A DNA stretch of 64,000 nucleotides from DATBVX01 sp963810775 (GCA_963810775.1 CAWEOT010000015.1:124001-188000), one strand, 5' to 3'. Shown: positions 26,215-35,461, counted from the stretch's first letter. Numbers and translations are program-made. Notes: generated from the letters alone by a model not told the origin.

Positions 26215-27357
26215 TTGAGGCTCAGTACTGAACGCATCCTGACCACGCACGTCGGCAGCCTGCCGCGTTCGCAAGCAGTGACCGACGTGCTGTTCGCTCG
26301 CGAGAATGGAACGCTTGCTGATGCGGCTGCCGGCACTGCGACGATTGCTGCCGCGGTGCAGGACGTCGTGCGTCGCCAGATGGAGGCGGGCATCGATGTC
26401 GTGAGCGACGGCGAAATGAGCAAGATCAGCTATGCGACCTACATCGCTGATCGCTTCACCGGCTTTGCAGGCGACACGCCGCGAGAGCCGGGCCAGGATC
26501 TGGTGGAATTTCCCAGTCTGCTGAAGAAGCTCGCCGAGCGTGGCGCGACCGCGAAGTACCGCAGGCCGCGGTGCGTGGGCGACATCAAGGTCAAGGACCT
26601 GGCGCCGCTCCAGGGCGATATCGATCATCTGCGCGCGGCGGTCGCGCAGGCTCATCCATCCGATGCCTTTCTGAACGCTGGCTCTCCGGGCGTGATCGGG
26701 CTGTTTCAACCGAACGATTACTACCCGAATATCGATGCGTACCTCGAGGCACTCGCCGAAGCACTACGCACCGAGTACGAAGCCATCGTCGCGGCGGGCC
26801 TGCTGCTGCAGATCGATGCGCCAGACCTGGGGATGGGGCGCCACACGATGTATCGCCATGCGAGCGTGCAGGAATTCCTCAAGCGCGCGGCGATACATAT
26901 TGAGCTGCTGAACCACGCGCTGAGAAACGTAGCAGCCGATCGGGTCCGCATGCACGTGTGCTGGGGCAACTACGAAGGGCCTCATCACCATGACGTACCG
27001 ATGGAGGACCTCCTGCCCATCGTCATCAAGGCTAAGCCGCAAGCGTTGCTGTTCGAAGCCGCAAACCCGCGCCACGCACACGAATGGGCAGTGTTTCGTG
27101 ACGCGCGCATTCCGGATGACAAGGTCCTGATCCCGGGGGTCATCGGCTCAACGAGCAATTACGTGGAGCACCCACTCCTCGTTGCGGAGCGCATCTGCCA
27201 TTTTGCAGATATCGTGGGTCGAGAGCGTGTGCTCGCCGGCAGCGATTGCGGCTTCAGCACCTTTGCCGGCTTCGGTCCCGTCGAGCCGGATATCGCGTAC
27301 ATGAAGTTCGCGGCGATGGCGGAGGGCGCCCGCATCGCCAGCAAGAGGCTGTGGTGA
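26215..27357 (+). CDS. MetE-like cobalamin-independent methyltransferase domain protein, paralogue 2
   Basis: A 380-residue protein of the MetE catalytic-domain family, clearly diverged from the copy at 22.3 kb. It opens with 'RILTTHVGSLPRSQAVTDVL' and has 'EAGIDVVSDGEMSKISY'. The zinc ligands His247 and Cys249 ('MHVCWGNYEGPHHHD'), Glu281 ('LLFEAANP') and Cys345 ('AGSDCGFSTF') are all kept, so it should bind zinc and activate a thiol. This version resembles members often annotated as epoxyalkane:coenzyme M transferase-like or methionine synthase II. The start appears to be TTG at 26215. It overlaps the stop of a seven-codon frame starting with ATG at 26194, which could be a mis-start or a coupled leader. 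It is the last gene of the operon. Confidence 0.82.
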   Translation: MRLSTERILTTHVGSLPRSQAVTDVLFARENGTLADAAAGTATIAAAVQDVVRRQMEAGIDVVSDGEMSKISYATYIADRFTGFAGDTPREPGQDLVEFPSLLKKLAERGATAKYRRPRCVGDIKVKDLAPLQGDIDHLRAAVAQAHPSDAFLNAGSPGVIGLFQPNDYYPNIDAYLEALAEALRTEYEAIVAAGLLLQIDAPDLGMGRHTMYRHASVQEFLKRAAIHIELLNHALRNVAADRVRMHVCWGNYEGPHHHDVPMEDLLPIVIKAKPQALLFEAANPRHAHEWAVFRDARIPDDKVLIPGVIGSTSNYVEHPLLVAERICHFADIVGRERVLAGSDCGFSTFAGFGPVEPDIAYMKFAAMAEGARIASKRLW

Positions 27358-27385
27358 ACGGATAGCCGGGCTCAGACGTTGCACT

Positions 27386-27448
27386 ACTCGTTGCATAGCT
27401 CGCCGGTTACCGGTCCCGCATCGAAGTTATGCAACGAGTTATGCAACG
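27386..27448. repeat. Inverted and direct repeats of TATGCAACGAGT
   Basis: ACTCGTTGCATA at 27386-27397 is a perfect inverted copy of TATGCAACGAGT at 27428-27439, and TATGCAACG recurs directly at 27440-27448. The 30-bp loop contains CCGGTTACCGG. It lies 28 bases after the MetE-like stop, so it may be a transcript-end structure or a protein-binding site. Confidence 0.55.
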
Positions 27449-27468
27449 GAGCCTAGTCCCGAGATGTA

Positions 27469-27505
27469 GCAGAGGCGCCTCCTGCCACACAGGAGACACC
27501 TCTGC
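27469..27505. terminator. Hairpin between convergent operons
   Basis: GCAGAGGCGCCTCCTG (27469-27484) and CAGGAGACACCTCTGC (27490-27505) pair over 16 positions with two mismatches around a 5-base loop. A second short stem (GAGGG/CCCTC, about 27511-27530) follows. No long T-tract is present. The site sits exactly between the MetE-like gene and the oppositely oriented TonB receptor, so it is probably a two-way transcription end. Confidence 0.6.
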
Positions 27506-27541
27506 CACATGAGGGAGGGATACACCCCTCACAAACTACCG

Positions 27542-30172
27542 TCAGTCGACGTTCACCCTCACCTGCATGTACCACTGCCGCGGCGGGCTGTAGGTTCCCG
27601 TGTGTTCGCCGGCGGCTTCGTTGATCGATCCCGTCACGAGGTAGCGCTCATCGGTCAGATTCGTGCCGCCCGACCGCGAATTCGTACTTGTCGTCCGGCG
27701 AGGAGTAGCGAATGGACGCATTCCAGATTGTCCACCTCCGGACGTTGAGGTTGGCTCGTGTTCAGAGAGTCGTTGACCATGTCGTCGGTGTACGTGTAGT
27801 CGACTGAGAACCGCACGTTGCTGCCGTTGCCGAGGCCCGAATCGAGAGTCGGGCCCGACATTGATCTTGCACTCCGGAGTCTTCGGCAGTTTGCTGTCGG
27901 TCGTGATGCCGATCGCAGTGACTTCCGTGTACTTGGCATCGATGTAACCGCCCGCGAAGGTAAAGCCGAAGCCGCCGCCAAGGACTGCCTGCGACTCGAC
28001 CTCGATGCCCTGCAGTCGAGCTTTGCCGGCGTTGCGCAGAACGGGCGACGCTCCTTCCTGGAAGTTGAGCTGAATGTCGTCGTAGTCCGTATAGAAGATC
28101 GCCGTGTTCACCAGGAAGCGATTGTCGAGGAACACGGACTTCAGGCCGAGCTCGTACGACTCGGCACGTTCCGGCTTGAATTCAGCGAACGTGCCATCTG
28201 TGATCGGGCGCGACAGGCGCGTCGTCCAGCCACCGGACTTGAAGCCTTCCGAGTACTTGACGTACGTCATCGCGTCGTCCGAGAAGGTCCACGTGAGCCC
28301 GACCTCAGGCGTGAACTCCGTGAAGGTCTGTTCCTGCTGCTCCGCGGGGAAGTAGCGCAGCGGCTGGCTCAGCCTCCGGGAAACCGAGCGCCTGCGGCAG
28401 TCGACGCCGGCGGGATCAACGGCCGAATGCAGCGGTCGAAGGCCGCGTCCGGTGGATTGCAGCCGCGTGATCTTGTACGAAAAGCCGTTGAGGTCGGCCT
28501 GGCCGCCGATGAACTTCTTCGTCTCGTCCGAGTAGCGGCCACCGAGTGTTGCGCTGAAATGGTCCGTGAACTTGTAGTCGATGTGCAGAAAGCCCGCGTA
28601 CGACTCGGTGTCCACGTCGTTCTGGTAGTCGTAGACGTAGAGCAGGCCCTGGAACGGCACGAAGTCATGGACGAAGCCGTTCTCCTTGAAGTAGTAGAGG
28701 CCGGCGACGTACTCGAGCTTGTCGTTGAACGCTCGGCCGAGCCACTGGAACTCTCTGAGAGAACTGGTACTGGTTCTGGTTGTCCGTCACTTCCTGGATC
28801 GACTCCGGCGTGCCATCGAGGTCGATGCCGACACTCCACTTGATCTGGCGGTAGCCGGTGATGGACTTGAGCTTCGTTCTGGTCGTTGAGAGTCCAGTCC
28901 AGCGGTCATGCGAAGCGCCCCAGGCGTCATTCTTCGCAAAGCTCACGCCATTGGCGTAGGTCTTGTCGATGTCGCCCGTCTGCGTGTTCGCAAAGTTCCA
29001 ATAGATGCGCGGAGTGGCGGAAAGAAGAAGATTGCCTCCCGGCCCGCTGACGTAGCCGGCACCGCCGAGCGCGGCACCGCCGGTCCCTCCCAGCTCGGGT
29101 GACCCGGTTGCCCGCGGGCCGCACACGCCGTTCGTCGTATTGAATATGGGCGGCAACAGGGTATTTATGACCAGGTGCTTGCGCGGCGTGCTGATGCAGA
29201 GGTTGTAGAGGTCGCCAAATACATGGGGATCGTTGGGGTCGGTGACGTCTCCGTTGGCAACACTCAGGATCGTCACGGGTGTCGAGGGTTGATCCTGGTG
29301 CTGGTAGTCCCCGGTGAATGTAGCCTTGAACGCGTCCGACGCATGCCAGACGAGCTTGCCGCGGATCACTTGCAGGTTCTGGCCGCCGTACGAGCTAGCC
29401 TGGTCGTAGCCCGCCCTGGGGTACGCGTTGCGGTGGATCGACGACGAAGGGTGTGTCGCCCAACAGTGTGTCGGACGGATACGGGATCACGTCCTGGTAT
29501 CCGTCGCGCTGCGAGGAGGATGCCGTGACGGTCGAGAGCAGCTTGTCGCGTGATCGGCAGGTCGGCAGTGAAGCCGACATCGGCTCGGCTGAAGCTGCCG
29601 CCCGTCGCCTGGGCCTGGAAGCGCGCTTCTGTTCCAGGCTCGTGAGTCACGATGTTGATCGCGCCGCCGATCGTGTTACGGCCGAACAGGGTGCCCTGGG
29701 GGCCTTTCAGGATTTCGACGCGATCGACGTCGAGAAGGTTCTGATTCGCGCCGATCGTGCGCGCGAGGAACACGCCGTCGAGGTAGACGCCTACGCCCGG
29801 GTCGATGTTGAAGGCGAAGTCATCCTGGCCGATGCCGCGAATCGACGCGGAGAGTACCGAGGTGTCGCCCGAGAAGGGCGAGCTCGCATCGAGATTCACG
29901 TTCGGAGTGAGGTTGCTCAGGGAGTGGATGTCTGTGACACCCTTTGCCCTCAACGTCTCCGTCGTGAATGCACTGACCGCGATCGGGACGTTCTGGATGT
30001 TCTGCTCACGCCTCTGGGACGTGACGATGATTTCCTCCAGCGTCTGACCAGGCGTGGCGGAGACTTGAGCTGGCGTCTGCTGGGCAAAGGCGGGTGTGCA
30101 TACGAGCATCGCAATACCCGTACAGAGCGCCCATGCAAGGCGCGGCGATCGGGCGTGGTCGAGTCTGATCAT
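27542..30172 (-). pseudogene. TonB-dependent receptor disrupted by many frameshifts
   Basis: All three leftward frames together encode one TonB-dependent receptor. It starts at 30172 with a signal peptide ('ALCTGIAMLVCTPAFAQQ'), TonB box 'QTLEEIIVTSQRREQN' and plug 'VDRVEILKGPQGTLFGRN'. The frame then changes near 29555, 29430, 28750, 28450-28370 (two compensating changes), 27850, 27730 and 27670. Other recognisable pieces are 'SYGGQNLQVIRGKLVWHASD', 'AFNDKLEYVAGLYYFKENG', 'TEFTPEVGLTWTF', 'VKYSEGFKSGGW' and the C-terminal 'GGTNLTDERYLVTG'. Within each correct segment there is no nonsense codon and the residues look conserved. Decay only by single-base indels over 2.6 kb is unusual. It means either recent pseudogenisation or poor local consensus quality; if the latter, the receptor is intact and belongs with the adjoining GntR/O-demethylase locus. 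Confidence 0.85.
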
Positions 30173-30277
30173 GTTGTCCCCCCTGTGGAATCGATCAGAT
30201 GCGGCTAAGGCTTCAGTCGTGACTCCGATTCTTCGGATAGCGAAAGTGTCTTCGCTTTCAGCGTAACTGTTAAAGCT

Positions 30278-31025
30278 TCACTTGGCGAGCGCGAGCCGTC
30301 GCACGGCATCCGCGGGCGCCACGTGAAATCCGGACAGATTGAGGCTCTCCTTGGGCGAATTGGCATGCTCGCGCATGAGCGCCTCCGCCCGACCGCTCTC
30401 GCCGTGCTCGAGCGCATCGACGATGCTGTGGTGCTGTCGATGGGCGTGAAAGAGCACGTCGTACATCCGCTCCAGATTGGTGCGGTCGAATGCGAGCGCT
30501 TGCGGACCCGCAAACGGAACCCGGTTGGTGCGCTCCAGCGCCTCGGAGAGGATGACGCTGTGGGCCTCCTTGACGATCAGGCCGTGGAAGCGCGCGTTCA
30601 TCTCCGCGTAGGGCGCCTCGTCGTTCTCATCGAGGCGGCGTTTGCGCAGCAGCAGATCGCCGTCGTGGAGAGCAGGCGCGCAGCTCACGGATGAAAGCCT
30701 TCGAGGCACCTTGCTCGGCGATACGCCGGGCGGCGAGCCCTTCGAGGACCCCGCGGGTGTCGATCGCATCCAGGACATCGCGAGGAGTGAAGGCACGCAC
30801 GACGTAGCCGCGCGTCTCGTGCTCGGTCAGCAGGCCTTCCTGGGCGAGCAGTGGGAGAGCCTGGCGCACGGGTGTTCGCGACATCCCGAGCTGTTCTGCG
30901 ACTGGCGCCTCGGCGACTCGCTGCCCGGGCACGAGCTCGCCGCGCAAGATCATCTCGCGCAGCCGCACGATCGCTTCGGATAGCTGAGTGCTGACGAACG
31001 ACCCCCCCTGCTGACAGGGCAGCAT
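30278..31025 (-). pseudogene. GntR-family (FadR/FCD) regulator with a frameshift
   Basis: The N-terminal part (31025 to about 30680) is a GntR winged helix: 'LSEAIVRLREMILRGELVPGQRVAEAPVAEQLG' in pieces over residues 15-48, followed by 'MSRTPVRQALPLLAQEGLL'. The frame then shifts by one base near 30673-30685. The C-terminal FCD ligand-binding domain continues in another frame with 'EMNARFHGLIVKEAHSVILSEAL', 'HAHRQHHSIVDALEHGESGRAEALMREH' and ends at 30278. Without the shift this would be a normal protein of about 248 residues. FCD-type GntR proteins usually respond to small carboxylic acids and repress nearby catabolic genes. It lies between the broken TonB receptor and the divergent LigM-type demethylase, and a 27-bp inverted repeat stands just before its start. 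The single indel may be a sequencing error. Confidence 0.8.
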
Positions 31026-31036
31026 GCTGCTTGCTA

Positions 31037-31063
31037 GGATCCCGATCTGTCAAGATGGGATCC
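31037..31063. promoter_or_regulatory. Candidate GntR operator (inverted repeat)
   Basis: GGATCCCGATCT (31037-31048), a GTCA loop and AGATGGGATCC (31053-31063) form an inverted repeat with one bulged base. It lies 11 bases upstream of the GntR start and 183 bases upstream of the divergent demethylase gene. Confidence 0.4.
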
Positions 31064-31245
31064 CAAGGTCCGCAGCCGGGGCGGCGGGTTCACCGGTGGA
31101 CGAAAGGGTGTTCGTCGGCCGTCGTGCCGTAGTCGATCTCATATGTCACGCTAACAAGTCTGCGTGCGTCGACTGCGAAGTTGATGTGGAGTCAAGCGTC
31201 CGGGCCAGCGACACATTTGCGCATCGATAAAAGAGGAACGAGTGT

Positions 31246-32646
31246 ATGAGTCAGCAAAGTCTGGAGACCGTACTTAACAGTGCGGGCAACCCCGTCAAGC
31301 TCCTGCGCAATTCGCGTATCGGAGCCTACGTCTACCCGGTAGTGCCGATGGAGTTCACCAACTGGCGCGACGAGCAGCGTGCCTGGCGCGAGACGGCGGT
31401 GCTCTTCGATCAGTCGCATCACATGGCGGAACTGACCATGAAGGGTCCGGACGCACTCAAGCTGGTCTCACATTGCACGATCAACAGCTTCGCCAGCTTC
31501 ACGCCGAACAGGGCCAAGCAGATGGTGCCGTGCAGCTACGATGGCTATGTCATCGGCGACGGCATTCTTTTCTATCTCGCTGAGCAGGAATTCCTGTTCG
31601 TCGGTCGCGCCCCGACGGTGAACTGGCTGCAGTTCCAGGCCGAGACGGGCGGATACAAGGTCGACATCATTCGCGACGACCGGTCTCCGTCGCATCCGCG
31701 CGGCAACCTGGTCACGCGGCGGCACTATCGCTACCAGGTGCAGGGCCCGAACGCCGCCAAGGTGCTCGAGCGCGTGAACGGCGGCCCGATTCCGGACGTC
31801 AAGTTCTTCACCATGGACGCCATCAAGATCAAGGGCCGCAAGGTTCGCGCCTTGCGACACGGCATGGCAGGTGCGCCGGGATTGGAAGTGTGGGGTCCGT
31901 ACGCGGAGCGCGACGAGATTCGCGAAGCGATTCTCGAGGCGGGCAAGGACTTCGGCATCGTGCAGGTCGGGGCGCGCGCGTATTCGAGCAACACTCTGGA
32001 GTCGGGCTGGATTCCCTCGCCGCTGCCTGCGGTATACACCGGCGAAAAGATGAAGAAGTACCGTGAATGGTTGCCCGCCGGGGGCTACGAGGCCAGTGGC
32101 TCGCTCGGCGGTAGCTTCGTCTCCGACAAGATCGAGGACTACTACGTGACCCCGTACGAGCTGGGCTACGGGCCGTTCGTCAAGTTCGACCACGACTTCA
32201 TCGGTCGCGAGGCACTCGAAAAGATTGCCAACAAGCCGCATCGCAAGAAAGTGACGTTCGCGTGGAACCCCGACGATATGGCGAAGATCTACGCGTCGCT
32301 GTTCCGCACGGATGGTGATTTCTACAAGTTCTATGACCTGCCGAATGCGAACTACGCTTCATCGTCCTACGACAAGATCACCAAAGGCGGCAAGGTCGTG
32401 GGATTCTCGATGTTCGGCGGCTACAGTTTCAATGAACGGACTGCGCTCTCACTCGGCATCGTCGATCCGGACATCAATATCGGCGAAGTCCTGACCGTGA
32501 CTTGGGGCGAAGAGAATGGCGGCACGCAAAAGACCACCGTCGAGCGTCACAAGCAGCTTGAGGTCCAGGTGAAGGTCTCACCGGTTCCGTACTCTCGTGA
32601 AGTGCGCGAGGGCTACCACGAGGGCTGGCGCAGCAAGCAGGCGTGA
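31246..32646 (+). CDS. ligM: LigM/DesA-type tetrahydrofolate-dependent aryl O-demethylase (GcvT family)
   Basis: A 466-residue GcvT-fold protein that closely follows the vanillate/syringate O-demethylases LigM and DesA of sphingomonads. Shared landmarks are 'LRNSRIGAYVYPVV' at residues 20-33, 'VLFDQSHHMAEL', 'YVIGDGILFYLAEQEFLFVGRAP', 'LRHGMAGAPGLEVWGPY', 'NTLESGWIPSPLPAVYTGEK', 'GYGPFVKFDHDFIGREAL' and 'WGEENGGTQKTTVE'. These enzymes transfer the methyl group of a methoxyaromatic acid to tetrahydrofolate, giving 5-methyl-THF and a free catechol. The symbol is given at family level: the exact methoxylated substrate is unproven. AGAGGAACG precedes the ATG at 31246. It is divergent from a GntR regulator and faces a PEP-utiliser domain protein. 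The LigAB-type dioxygenase at 62.5 kb could cleave demethylated products. Confidence 0.88.
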   Translation: MSQQSLETVLNSAGNPVKLLRNSRIGAYVYPVVPMEFTNWRDEQRAWRETAVLFDQSHHMAELTMKGPDALKLVSHCTINSFASFTPNRAKQMVPCSYDGYVIGDGILFYLAEQEFLFVGRAPTVNWLQFQAETGGYKVDIIRDDRSPSHPRGNLVTRRHYRYQVQGPNAAKVLERVNGGPIPDVKFFTMDAIKIKGRKVRALRHGMAGAPGLEVWGPYAERDEIREAILEAGKDFGIVQVGARAYSSNTLESGWIPSPLPAVYTGEKMKKYREWLPAGGYEASGSLGGSFVSDKIEDYYVTPYELGYGPFVKFDHDFIGREALEKIANKPHRKKVTFAWNPDDMAKIYASLFRTDGDFYKFYDLPNANYASSSYDKITKGGKVVGFSMFGGYSFNERTALSLGIVDPDINIGEVLTVTWGEENGGTQKTTVERHKQLEVQVKVSPVPYSREVREGYHEGWRSKQA

Positions 32647-32691
32647 GGCGAGGCAAGCCCACGCTCGACCTGTACGGGCACTGCGTGGTTA

Positions 32692-34512
32692 CTAGAGAAG
32701 GGTGACCACGCCGCGCCCGCCATCGACACGGATGCGCTGACCGTCTTTGATTCGCGAAGTGGCAGTGCCCGTCCCGACGACGGCCGGCAGGCCGTATTCG
32801 CGCGCCACAATCGCGGCGTGGCTCATCGATCCACCGATATCCGACACGGCAGCGGAGATCTTCTGAAACACCGATGCCCAGGTCGGGTTCGTCACCTGGC
32901 AGACGAGGATGTCTCCTTTCTGCAGGCGCCCGATTTCTTCCACCGACTTCACGATGCGTGCCGGGCCTTCAACGACGCCGCTCGACGCCGCAAACCCCCG
33001 CAATTCGTTGCTGGGTGGCCCGTCGCTTGCATTCAGCCAGGTTTCGAGCGTTTCGCTGGTGATGCCCCAGAGCATGACGATTGCGGGGTCATTGATCGCT
33101 TCCGGTACCGGGCCGAGCGCGGGCGGCGTGTCGTGCGTCGCCCACTTCTTGATTGCGGCACGGCGTTCAGCGACGACCGACGGCCAGTGCGCGGGTCCGC
33201 GCGGCGCGGAACCCGTCGACCAAGCGGTCATCAGGTCGACGATCGCGGCCTTGAGCTCGTAATGTGTCAGTTGAAAGACGTCTTCGGCGTCGGAAAAGAA
33301 TTTGTGCGCGGCGAGCAATGCGCCGAACTCGCGAATCTTGTTGAAGAACAGATTCGTGTACCAGTGCTCGCAATAGAACTTGTGGCCCTCGACGTACGGG
33401 AATACCCGGTGCGCCAGCGAAATCATCTGGTCGTAGGCTTGCCGCTCTTCGTCTGAATTCAACAACTCGCGATAACCGGCGATCAGCTCGCGGCGCTCGG
33501 CATGCAGCTTCTCGAAGGGGCGCGCCAGGGATTCGCCCGCCTGGACCTTGGCGATGTAGCCGGGCAGCCCTGCGAAAGCCATCGTGAGGTCGTCGTTCCA
33601 CGAGCGGTGATAGTGATAGAAGCCGTCCCCGACATTGATGTTGAACCACGGATCGCGTGACGTCTGAAGTTCCTTCAGCCACTCACGCCCGCTTTCCCCC
33701 GCGCCTTGTAGCGAACGGATGATCGCGTCGGGCGTGCGGCTTTCCTGGAACTGGCCCTCGACGCCAAGTTCAACGGCGCGCCGCGCCAGCCGCCGCAATT
33801 CTTCGTCGGGGCGAAAGATCTCCGCGTCGATGCCGGCGACCATGCGGGCGATGCTTTCATCGGTGATTTCGGGGAAAGCCTTCTTACAGAACGCGAACAG
33901 CGTCATGTAGGCGCCATAGCCGAGCAGCAGGAACTCGAAATGGTGATGCCACATGCGGAAATAGCCCTCGAGCGTCTTTTGATAAACGTCGAGGAGATAG
34001 TGGTTCGAAGCGACGCCGCGCCCGGCATGCACGTGCTCGAGCGGCTCGAACTCGGGCAGCTCGAGCTTGGGCAGTGCCTGCGCGTTTGCGATGAGCGTCA
34101 GCATCTTTTCGCGCCACTGCGCGTACAGACGTTCCCAGTTCTCGTAGTAGTAGAACGCGCGGGTCCGGAACTCATCGGTGCGACGGGCGATCTCCGCCGG
34201 ATCGGTAACCGCATTCCCGCCGATGTAAACGCGTCCGTTGATGATGCGGTAGTCGATGCCGAGCGTGGTGGGAATGCAGTGAACCCGGGTACTTGCAGAT
34301 CCCAGCGCGCAGTACGCGGCTTCAGCGGTCACCATGTCGAAGGCTGACATGGGCTCCGGAAAATGCATGGAATTGTAGAACCAGAAGCGCTCGTCGTCGG
34401 CTTGGCTGAACTGCATGTAGTAGGGGTAGGCCGCCTGAGCCCGCTCGGTTCCCGGGACTACGGTGAGGCTGCTGGGTAGCGGAAAGCCTTTCGACTTGAC
34501 GGGCTGGTCCAT
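32692..34512 (-). CDS. PEP-utilising enzyme mobile-domain protein (phosphotransfer, substrate unknown)
   Basis: A 606-residue protein. The last 90 residues are the swivelling phosphohistidine domain of PEP synthase/PPDK: 'GDILVCQVTNPTWASVFQKI' and 'GGSMSHAAIVAREYGLPAVVGTG', with His565 as the phosphate carrier. The first 500 residues are helical and aromatic-rich ('FYYYENWERLYAQWREK', 'YFRMWHHHFEFLLLGYGAY', 'YVEGHKFYCEHWYTNLFF') and lack the ATP-grasp nucleotide-binding domain that normally charges this His. Two-part systems of this kind phosphorylate aromatic hydroxyls (phenylphosphate synthase; the acetovanillone kinases of lignin degraders), so a phenolic substrate is plausible. No partner ATP-grasp gene is in the window. 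The start at ATG 34512 gives 'MDQPVKSKG'; upstream sequence is not conserved. It is divergent from an SDR gene. Confidence 0.75.
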   Translation of the reverse strand: MDQPVKSKGFPLPSSLTVVPGTERAQAAYPYYMQFSQADDERFWFYNSMHFPEPMSAFDMVTAEAAYCALGSASTRVHCIPTTLGIDYRIINGRVYIGGNAVTDPAEIARRTDEFRTRAFYYYENWERLYAQWREKMLTLIANAQALPKLELPEFEPLEHVHAGRGVASNHYLLDVYQKTLEGYFRMWHHHFEFLLLGYGAYMTLFAFCKKAFPEITDESIARMVAGIDAEIFRPDEELRRLARRAVELGVEGQFQESRTPDAIIRSLQGAGESGREWLKELQTSRDPWFNINVGDGFYHYHRSWNDDLTMAFAGLPGYIAKVQAGESLARPFEKLHAERRELIAGYRELLNSDEERQAYDQMISLAHRVFPYVEGHKFYCEHWYTNLFFNKIREFGALLAAHKFFSDAEDVFQLTHYELKAAIVDLMTAWSTGSAPRGPAHWPSVVAERRAAIKKWATHDTPPALGPVPEAINDPAIVMLWGITSETLETWLNASDGPPSNELRGFAASSGVVEGPARIVKSVEEIGRLQKGDILVCQVTNPTWASVFQKISAAVSDIGGSMSHAAIVAREYGLPAVVGTGTATSRIKDGQRIRVDGGRGVVTLL

Positions 34513-34565
34513 GACAAGCTCCAGACATCTTTTCGGTGTCAGTGTAACTCTGATATACAACGCAT

Positions 34566-35456
34566 ATGAAAGACCTGAAAGGTAAGACGGCGTTCATCAC
34601 CGGTGGCGGGAGCGGAGTGGCGCTTGGGCAGGCCAAGGCATTCTCCGCCGTCGGCATGAAGGTGGTGATCGTCGACATCCGCCAGGATCATCTCGACGAC
34701 GGGCTCGCGCAGCTGCGCGCACGTGGCGCCGAGGTGCACGGCATCAAGCTGGACATAACGGACCGCAAGGCCTACGCGGAAGCGGCAAACGAGGCCGAGC
34801 GGGTTTTCGGACCGGTGCAAGTCCTCTGCAATACCGCAGGGGTGAGCCAGTTCGGCCCGATGCAGCAGGCGACCTATGACGACTGGGACTGGCAGATGAG
34901 CGTCAACGTCGGTGGCATCATCAATGGCATCCAGACCTTCGTGCCGCGAATGCTGAAGCTCGGCCAGCCTTGTCACATCGTCAATACGGCGTCGATGTCC
35001 GCCTTCACGCCGATGGCGGGAACCGGGATCTACTGCACCACGAAGTTCGCGGTGCGTGGTTTGTCGGAGTCCCTGCGGCTCGACCTGGAACCGCACGGCA
35101 TCGGTGTATCCGTGTTATGTCCGGGCGCCGTGAACACCAACATCCACGAGGCGGTGCTCACGCGGCCGAAACACCTTGCGAACACCGGCTACTACGGCGC
35201 GGATCCGCAAGTGATGCGAAGTCTGAAACAGGTCATCGAGCCCGGATACGAGCCCGAAAAGCTTGGTGAGAAGGTCGTGGCGGCGGTACTGAACAACGAC
35301 CTGTACGTGATCCCTTATGCCGAGTTCCGCGAGCCGCTCATCGAGCTGCACAAGCGTGTTCTCGCGGCGCTTCCCGATCCCAAGGATGATCCGGGCATGG
35401 AGAGCCGCCTTGCAGCCATGCGCACGCGGATGGAAGAACGGCGCAACCAGCGCTGA
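34566..35456 (+). CDS. Short-chain dehydrogenase/reductase (SDR)
   Basis: A 296-residue classical SDR. The cofactor-binding glycine motif is 'FITGGGSGVALGQAKAF' (residues 10-26), followed by 'VVIVDIRQDHLDD', where the aspartate favours NAD over NADP. 'NTAGVSQFGP', the catalytic Ser in 'VNTASMSAFTP' and the Tyr/Lys pair in 'GIYCTTKFAVRGLSESL' are present. It oxidises an alcohol or reduces a ketone; the substrate is unknown. It is divergent from the PEP-mobile-domain gene, with 53 bases between the two starts, so they probably share a promoter region and function. There is no clear Shine-Dalgarno sequence before the ATG. It ends six bases from the convergent SCO gene. Confidence 0.9.
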   Translation: MKDLKGKTAFITGGGSGVALGQAKAFSAVGMKVVIVDIRQDHLDDGLAQLRARGAEVHGIKLDITDRKAYAEAANEAERVFGPVQVLCNTAGVSQFGPMQQATYDDWDWQMSVNVGGIINGIQTFVPRMLKLGQPCHIVNTASMSAFTPMAGTGIYCTTKFAVRGLSESLRLDLEPHGIGVSVLCPGAVNTNIHEAVLTRPKHLANTGYYGADPQVMRSLKQVIEPGYEPEKLGEKVVAAVLNNDLYVIPYAEFREPLIELHKRVLAALPDPKDDPGMESRLAAMRTRMEERRNQR

Positions 35457-35461
35457 CTTGT

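Noticed and set aside
26194..26217. Seven-codon frame (ATG ACG AGC ...) overlapping the second MetE-like start
   Set aside because: It is too short to support as a leader peptide without expression data; noted only as a possible mis-start.
27386..27448. Attachment site of an integrated element
   Set aside because: No integrase, tRNA or second copy of the repeat is seen in the window.
27818..28843. 341-codon plus-strand open frame opposite the broken TonB receptor
   Set aside because: No domain is recognisable and the minus strand carries conserved TonB-receptor segments in all frames.
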